NCBI RefSeq assembly: GCF_022807975.1
Contig: NZ_CP094358.1
Coordinates: 3,162,001 to 3,226,000, forward strand
Direction: 5' to 3'
DNA from: Abyssalbus ytuae
GTDB lineage: Bacteria; Bacteroidota; Bacteroidia; Flavobacteriales; Flavobacteriaceae
DNA: 64,000 nucleotides
Shown here: piece by piece, positions 59,187 through 64,000 of the stretch
How the letters are laid out: every line of letters starts with the position of its first letter
Numbering within the stretch: position 1 is the stretch's first letter
The notes under the pieces: generated by a model
What the model was told of the DNA's origin: nothing
Database searches by the model: none
Seen by the model: the letters and a program-made list of their open reading frames with translations, nothing else
Translations under genes and position numbers: made by a program

Positions 59187-60365
59187 ATGAGTTCGTCAGT
59201 AAGCAAACGTTATGCACAGCGTGGAGTTTCGGCTTCTAAAGAAGATGTGCATAATGCAATTAAAAATGTTGATAAAGGATTATTTCCTAAGGCTTTTTGT
59301 AAAATAGTTCCTGATTATTTAACCAATGATGAAAGTTATTGCTTGATAATGCATGCCGACGGAGCCGGAACAAAAAGCTCGCTGGCCTATATGTATTGGA
59401 AAGAAACAGGAGATATTTCTGTGTGGAAAGGAATAGCCCAGGATGCTCTTATAATGAATATTGATGATTTACTTTGCGTTGGGGCTACCGATAATATTAT
59501 GCTGTCTTCAACAATAGGCCGAAATAAAAACCTGATCCCGGGAGAAGTTATTTCTGCAATAATAAACGGTACTGAAGAGCTTATTTCCGAATTAAAGGAT
59601 TTTGGGGTTCATATTCATTCAACAGGAGGCGAAACAGCTGATGTGGGCGATTTGGTCAGAACTATTATTGTAGATTCAACAGTGACTGCGCGGATGAAAA
59701 GGAAGGATGTTATTGACAATGCAAATATAAAAGCGGGCGATGTGGTTGTTGGGCTTGCTTCTTTTGGCCAGGCAACCTATGAAAAAGAATATAACGGAGG
59801 AATGGGGAGTAATGGCTTAACTTCTGCACGACATGATGTGTTTTCAAAATATCTTGCCGAAAAATACCCTGAAAGTTATGATAAAGAAGTTCCGAAGGAA
59901 CTGGTATACTCAGGCCATGTAAAACTTACCGATGCCGTTGAGGATTCTCCTATAAATGCAGGTAAACTTGTACTTTCTCCCACACGGACCTATGCTCCTG
60001 TTATAAAGAAAATTTTATCAAAATATTCTGCAACGGATATTCACGGGATGATACATTGCAGTGGAGGTGCACAAACCAAAATACTTCATTTTATAGATAA
60101 TCTTCATGTAATAAAAGATAATTTATTTGCTGTTCCTCCTTTATTTAAATTAATTCAGGAACAATCAAAAACCGACTGGAAAGAAATGTATCAGGTTTTT
60201 AACTGCGGACACCGTATGGAGTTGTATGTAAACCATACTATTGCGGAGGATCTGATCAGAATTTCAAAAGAATTTAATATAGAGGCACAAATTATAGGTA
60301 AGGTAGAAGCTTCTGCTTCAAAAAAGCTTACCATAAAAAGTGAATTTGGGGTTTTTGAGTATTGA
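59187..60365 (+). CDS. purM: Phosphoribosylformylglycinamidine cyclo-ligase
   Basis: This 392-residue AIR synthase is of the long Bacteroidota form; many PurM proteins have about 345 residues. It has the family start KRYAQRGVSASKEDV, DGAGTKSSLAYMYW, IAQDALIMNIDDLLCVGA, HSTGGETADVGDLVRTI, and the C-terminal IHCSGGAQTKILHF and NCGHRMELYV. It converts formylglycinamidine ribonucleotide to AIR with ATP, in purine synthesis. It stands alone, with no other pur gene beside it. Confidence 0.93.
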   Translation: MSSSVSKRYAQRGVSASKEDVHNAIKNVDKGLFPKAFCKIVPDYLTNDESYCLIMHADGAGTKSSLAYMYWKETGDISVWKGIAQDALIMNIDDLLCVGATDNIMLSSTIGRNKNLIPGEVISAIINGTEELISELKDFGVHIHSTGGETADVGDLVRTIIVDSTVTARMKRKDVIDNANIKAGDVVVGLASFGQATYEKEYNGGMGSNGLTSARHDVFSKYLAEKYPESYDKEVPKELVYSGHVKLTDAVEDSPINAGKLVLSPTRTYAPVIKKILSKYSATDIHGMIHCSGGAQTKILHFIDNLHVIKDNLFAVPPLFKLIQEQSKTDWKEMYQVFNCGHRMELYVNHTIAEDLIRISKEFNIEAQIIGKVEASASKKLTIKSEFGVFEY

Positions 60366-60504
60366 TTATCCCTTCTGAATTTAACTTCTTAAAACGGCCG
60401 GAATTTCCTAAAGTTTTGTAAAAAAACATATTTTGTAACTTTAGTTGCAATTCCCGTTTAAAAATTACGTTACTTTTAATGTTTAAAACATAACTCATCT
60501 AAAG

Positions 60505-60939
60505 ATGAAAAATCTATCTTTTCTTTTATGTATGTTGTTTAGCATAACAACATTTTCCCAGGTGTGGGAAAAAGATTTTCAAAGTGCCCAGGATTTGGCT
60601 TCTAAAGAAAATAAGCATATTATTCTTGTTTTTTCAGGTTCCGATTGGTGTGCGCCCTGTATAAGGTTAGATAAGAAAGTTTGGCAAAGTAAAGATTTCC
60701 GGGATTATGCTGCCAATCATTGGGTGCTTTATAAAGCGGATTTTCCCAGGAAAAAGGCAAACCAGCTTCCGGAAGATATTACAAGAAAAAATAAAGAATT
60801 GGCAGATAAATATAATCCGCAAGGAATGCTTCCTTTAGTGTTTATATTAAATAAAGACGGAGAAGTTATTGGAAAAACCGGATTTAAAAATATTTCAGCT
60901 AAAGAGTATGTTGAAGTTTTAAAAGCATTTGAAGGTTGA
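60505..60939 (+). CDS. Exported thioredoxin-like protein
   Basis: This 144-residue protein has a signal peptide (residues 1-19, ending TFSQ) and a thioredoxin-fold domain with the redox pair WCAPC at 48-52 (SGSDWCAPCIRLDKKVW), and MLPLVFILNKDGEVIGKTG near the end. It probably keeps partner proteins reduced or moves reducing power in the periplasm. Its TGA overlaps the apbE TTG start by 4 nt, so it is the first gene of a four-gene operon (60505-63415). Confidence 0.9.
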   Translation: MKNLSFLLCMLFSITTFSQVWEKDFQSAQDLASKENKHIILVFSGSDWCAPCIRLDKKVWQSKDFRDYAANHWVLYKADFPRKKANQLPEDITRKNKELADKYNPQGMLPLVFILNKDGEVIGKTGFKNISAKEYVEVLKAFEG

Positions 60940-61919
60940 AAGCCTGTCTTACATTTATATTATCCTTTTACGTAACTTATTTTTTTTCTCAGGATATAGC
61001 AATTACCCGAACGGTAAAACTTATGGGAAGCCGTTTTGACATAACTATGGTTGCTGAAAATGAAACTAAGGCAAATTTTTATGTTGATGAGGCTATTGCT
61101 GAAATTAGCAGGATAGAAAAACTTATTTCTTCCTGGAATCCTGATTCTCAAACTTCATTAATCAATAAAAATGCAGGAGTTAAACCTGTAAAAGTTGATG
61201 AGGAGTTATTTAACTTAATAGAAAGGGCTATTAGAATTTCCAAAATAACCGATGGAGCTTTTGATATTTCTTTTGCTTCTATAGATAGAGTGTGGAAGTT
61301 TGATGGTAGTATGAAACAAAAGCCATCGGAAGAAGCAATCAAGAATTCTGTTGCCAAAGTTGGTTATAACAATATAGTTTTGGATAATGAAGCAGGTACA
61401 GTTTTTTTAAAGCTGGAAGGGATGAAAATAGGTTTCGGGGCCTTAGGTAAAGGATATGCAGCTGATAAAGTAAAAAAAATGATGCAGGAAAAAGGAGTGA
61501 CAGCCGGCATTATAAATGCTTCGGGAGACCTGACCACCTGGGGAAAACAACCCGATGGCAAAGATTGGATGGTGGGTATAACAAACCCGCTGAACAAAAA
61601 CAAAGTGTTTTCATGGTTTCCTGTTTATAATGCAGCCGTGGCAACCTCGGGAAATTATGAGAAATATGTAGAATTTGATGGTAAAAGATATACGCATATC
61701 ATAGACCCACGAACCGGGTATCCCGCTTCCGGTTTAGTAAGTGTTACCATATTTTCTGATAGTGGTGAACTGTGTGATGCACTTGCCACCTCAGTTTTTA
61801 TAATGGGAACCGAAACAGGATTAAATATCATAGATCAGCTTAAAGGAATAGAATGTATTATTGTAGATGAAGACAACCAGATACATACTTCCCAAAATAT
61901 TCAATTAAACAATCAATAA
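60936..61919 (+). CDS. apbE: FAD:protein FMN transferase
   Basis: This 327-residue exported protein has a signal peptide (residues 1-18). ApbE motifs are VKLMGSRFDITMVAENE, RIEKLISSWNPDSQTSLIN, ITDGAFDISFAS, KIGFGALGKGYAADKV, IINASGDLTTWGKQPD, ATSGNYEKY, THIIDPRTGYP and SGELCDALATSVFIMG. ApbE uses Mg2+ and FAD to attach FMN to a Thr or Ser of target proteins outside the cytoplasm. The TTG start sits in the TGA of the thioredoxin-like gene, a 4-nt overlap. No obvious flavinylated target is encoded in the window. Confidence 0.95.
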   Translation: MKACLTFILSFYVTYFFSQDIAITRTVKLMGSRFDITMVAENETKANFYVDEAIAEISRIEKLISSWNPDSQTSLINKNAGVKPVKVDEELFNLIERAIRISKITDGAFDISFASIDRVWKFDGSMKQKPSEEAIKNSVAKVGYNNIVLDNEAGTVFLKLEGMKIGFGALGKGYAADKVKKMMQEKGVTAGIINASGDLTTWGKQPDGKDWMVGITNPLNKNKVFSWFPVYNAAVATSGNYEKYVEFDGKRYTHIIDPRTGYPASGLVSVTIFSDSGELCDALATSVFIMGTETGLNIIDQLKGIECIIVDEDNQIHTSQNIQLNNQ

Positions 61920-62128
61920 TGAAAAGAATAGTAATATTTTTAATAATCGCTATTGCTCTATCGTCCTGCACAGTGGTTAAAGAATACGAAAAAGTATATC
62001 TAAATGATGAAGAAATGCAGCTTGCAGCTAAATCCCTGGAGCGTTTTGAAGTTAATTTTCAGGTGTACAGAGAAGCTGCAGCAGGAGCTAATGGTGGCAA
62101 AACCGGTGGTGGTTGTGGTTGTAACTAA
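61919..62128 (+). CDS. DUF4266 small lipoprotein
   Basis: This 69-residue protein has a lipoprotein signal ending ALSSCTVV (Cys near 17) and a compact domain VYLNDEEMQLAAKSLERFEVN, then a glycine-rich tail ending GCGCN with two adjacent cysteines. This matches the DUF4266 family. It overlaps apbE by 1 nt (TAATG) and lies before the DUF3570 gene. The two C-terminal cysteines could bind a metal or link to a partner; function unknown. Confidence 0.85.
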   Translation: MKRIVIFLIIAIALSSCTVVKEYEKVYLNDEEMQLAAKSLERFEVNFQVYREAAAGANGGKTGGGCGCN

Positions 62129-62143
62129 CAAAATATTTCAACA

Positions 62144-63415
62144 GTGAAAAAGTATTTAGTAATATTTATATGTGCATTTTACACTATCGGAAATGCACAA
62201 GACACTACTCAAACTTACAAGAAGAGAGTATTAGAGTCTGCCGAAGTGGATATTTTGTTTAGTTATTATAAACAAGACGGAGATCATGCCGCAGTAACGG
62301 GAGGTGAAGGAACAGAAGAGTTAACCGATATAACTCCCACTATTGTTGTGAGCCTGCCTTTAAATGATGATGATGTACTTACTGTGGATGCCGGGATTTC
62401 TGCATATACATCTGCTTCATCAAGTAATATTAATCCGTTTGACACGCAAAACCCCAGCCCCTGGATATCGTCTTCGGGTGCTTCCAGCAGTGATGCTTTG
62501 GTTCATTTTAATCCTTCCTATTCTCATAGTTCAGACAACCGGAACAATATATGGACCGCTAATTTGAATGTTTCGGCAGAATATGATTATTTTTCTATTG
62601 GCTTCGGTGGGGGCTATACACATTTATTCAATGAGAAAAATTCTGAGTTTGGCATTAAAGCACAGGCTTATATTGATAAATGGAATCCCCAGTACCCAGT
62701 AGAATTCAGGAGTTGGTTTAACAGGCCTGATATAGTAGGCGATGGTACGTATACCCCGTCTTTTGCCGAGTTTGATAACTTAAATAGAAATTCTTATTCC
62801 TTGTCTTTTAGTTTTTCACAGATTTTGACTAAAAAAATGCAGGGATCATTATTTTTCGATCTGGTTATGCAGGACGGATTACTTTCTACCCCTCATCAAA
62901 GAGTGTATTTTGCCGATGTAAATGATTTTTTTGTGGGTGATTTTCAATTAGGGGATGATGTGGAACAATTACCCGACAGCAGGTTTAAAGTACCTATAGG
63001 AGGTAGATTGAATTACTACCTGAATGACATATTTACCATCCGCACCTATTATCGTTATTATTTTGATGACTGGGGTATTAATTCCCATACCGCAAATATT
63101 GAAGTGCCTATTAAATTAGGCGATAAATTTACAGTATATCCCATGTATCGCTTTTATAATCAAACTGCGGCAGATTATTTTGCACCCAAGGAACAACATT
63201 TGTCGACAGAAGAATTTTATACTTCCGATTATGATTTGTCTGATTTTGACAGTCACCAATATGGCCTGGGAATATCTTACAAAGATATATTTACAAGTAC
63301 CAGAATATGGAAGTTTGGGTTAAAATCTGTTGATTTAAGATTTAATCAATATTCCCGAAGCGATGGACTTGATGCTTTTATTGTTGGTTTCGGTATTAAA
63401 TTTGTGCAACAATAG
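62144..63415 (+). CDS. DUF3570 outer-membrane beta-barrel protein
   Basis: This 423-residue protein starts with GTG 62144 and has a signal peptide (residues 1-18, ending GNAQ). The rest is a run of amphipathic beta strands rich in Tyr and Phe, ending in the aromatic-rich VGFGIKFVQQ, with an acidic loop GGEGTEELTDI and the family pattern TVDAGISAYTSASSSNI. It matches DUF3570. Together with the thioredoxin-like protein, ApbE and DUF4266 it probably forms an envelope redox or flavinylation system. The start is 15 nt after the DUF4266 stop. Confidence 0.85.
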   Translation: MKKYLVIFICAFYTIGNAQDTTQTYKKRVLESAEVDILFSYYKQDGDHAAVTGGEGTEELTDITPTIVVSLPLNDDDVLTVDAGISAYTSASSSNINPFDTQNPSPWISSSGASSSDALVHFNPSYSHSSDNRNNIWTANLNVSAEYDYFSIGFGGGYTHLFNEKNSEFGIKAQAYIDKWNPQYPVEFRSWFNRPDIVGDGTYTPSFAEFDNLNRNSYSLSFSFSQILTKKMQGSLFFDLVMQDGLLSTPHQRVYFADVNDFFVGDFQLGDDVEQLPDSRFKVPIGGRLNYYLNDIFTIRTYYRYYFDDWGINSHTANIEVPIKLGDKFTVYPMYRFYNQTAADYFAPKEQHLSTEEFYTSDYDLSDFDSHQYGLGISYKDIFTSTRIWKFGLKSVDLRFNQYSRSDGLDAFIVGFGIKFVQQ

Positions 63416-63426
63416 AAAAAAATCTG

Positions 63427-64000
63427 ATGTATTTGCTGAGGCCTGTTTTTATATTGTTATCAGGCGCCTTTCTTTTTAACTTTGGTATATCTTTTTTAAG
63501 ATTTCAGGATGAGGACATATTGAGTTATACTGTTGACTTGTCAAAGCAGAATTTAAAATTCTTCTGGAAGGATGGAGATGGAGACATTTATAAAAGTTTT
63601 GATAAACTTAAAAAAGACATTGAAACTAATGGCAAAACCCTTGTCTTTGCCATGAACGGAGGAATGTATACCAAACATAACAATCCGCAGGGCTTGTATA
63701 TTGAAAACGGAAAAATACTCTCACCCCTGGATACCATCCAAAAAGGATATGGTAATTTTTATTTGCAGCCTAACGGGGTGTTTTACATATTAAAAAACAG
63801 TCAGGCATTTGTTCGCAGCACTACCGATTTTAAATTATCTGAGAATATTAACTACGCCACCCAATCCGGTCCGATGTTGCTTATTGGCGGAAAGATACAC
63901 CCTGTATTTAAAAAAGGTTCCGATAATTTAAATATAAGAAATGGAGTAGGTATCCTTCCTGACGGAAGAATTCTTTTTGCAATGTCTGAAAAGGAAATAA
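63427..64000 (+). CDS. Phosphodiester glycosidase-family protein (DUF2233, partial)
   Basis: The frame starts at ATG 63427 (11 nt after the DUF3570 stop) and leaves the window at 64000 without a stop. The first 191 residues show a signal/anchor segment (PVFILLSGAFLFNFGI) and the NAGPA/DUF2233 motif VFAMNGGMYTKHNNPQGLYI, then NFYLQPNGVFYI, YATQSGPMLLI and RNGVGILPDGRI. The family includes enzymes that remove N-acetylglucosamine from phosphodiesters. It may belong to the preceding operon or simply follow it. Confidence 0.85.
   Translation, partial: MYLLRPVFILLSGAFLFNFGISFLRFQDEDILSYTVDLSKQNLKFFWKDGDGDIYKSFDKLKKDIETNGKTLVFAMNGGMYTKHNNPQGLYIENGKILSPLDTIQKGYGNFYLQPNGVFYILKNSQAFVRSTTDFKLSENINYATQSGPMLLIGGKIHPVFKKGSDNLNIRNGVGILPDGRILFAMSEKEI

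Overview
The window is chromosomal DNA of a Bacteroidota bacterium, most likely a member of the Flavobacteriaceae. The DNA is A+T rich (roughly one third G+C by eye). It holds two SusC/SusD pairs, a hybrid two-component system (HTCS) regulator, a GH130 phosphorylase, a type III glutamine synthetase and starts that rarely show a strong Shine-Dalgarno. No rRNA, tRNA, CRISPR array, intact insertion sequence or prophage was seen. The first gene (gltB) and the last (a phosphodiester glycosidase-like gene) run off the window.

Layout. 1-1977: end of gltB and all of gltD (ammonia assimilation). 2050-5449: a GT39 glycosyltransferase, a GT2 glycosyltransferase and a PAP2 phosphatase, probably an envelope-lipid decoration module. 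5450-6418: a gene-poor stretch with several inverted repeats. 6419-18338, all on the minus strand: an unusual polysaccharide utilization-like locus (PUL 1). It has an HTCS, SusC and SusD, a GDPD/AIM6-like domain fused to alkaline phosphatase, and a calcineurin-like phosphoesterase, but no glycosidase. 18339-18816: an intergenic region with a perfect 24-bp operator-like palindrome and a terminator just before a basic secretory protein gene.

19593-37329 is dense in small stress-associated genes: YtxH, holin-like protein, hemerythrin, topoisomerase IB, MscS, two four-helix-bundle families (DUF2383 and DUF892), DUF1328, three SDRs, an HExxH protein, GH3, a PNPOx-like protein and a PfpI/DJ-1 protein. 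It also holds three paralogous AraC regulators that surround an SRAP-family gene with apparently lost catalytic residues. 37473-49878: PUL 2, for beta-mannosyl-glucose-type sugars (AraC, Na+ symporter, GH130 phosphorylase, SusC, SusD, an IPT/TIG glycan-binding lipoprotein, and a FAS1 plus carbohydrate-binding-like lipoprotein). 49947-60365: housekeeping and signalling (apt, SPFH protein, M56/BlaI pair, Ca2+/Na+ antiporter, divergent type II and type III glutamine synthetases, purM). 60505-63415: a four-gene operon of thioredoxin-like protein, ApbE flavin transferase, DUF4266 lipoprotein and DUF3570 outer-membrane protein.

The observations most worth following are: an HTCS lacking both the phospho-accepting His and Asp; the apparently catalytically dead SRAP protein inside the AraC triplet; the phosphatase-only PUL; a promoter/operator/terminator unit that could make a roughly 155-nt RNA at 18.6-18.8 kb; and a leftover C-terminal piece of a copper-binding four-helix-bundle gene at 36.5 kb.
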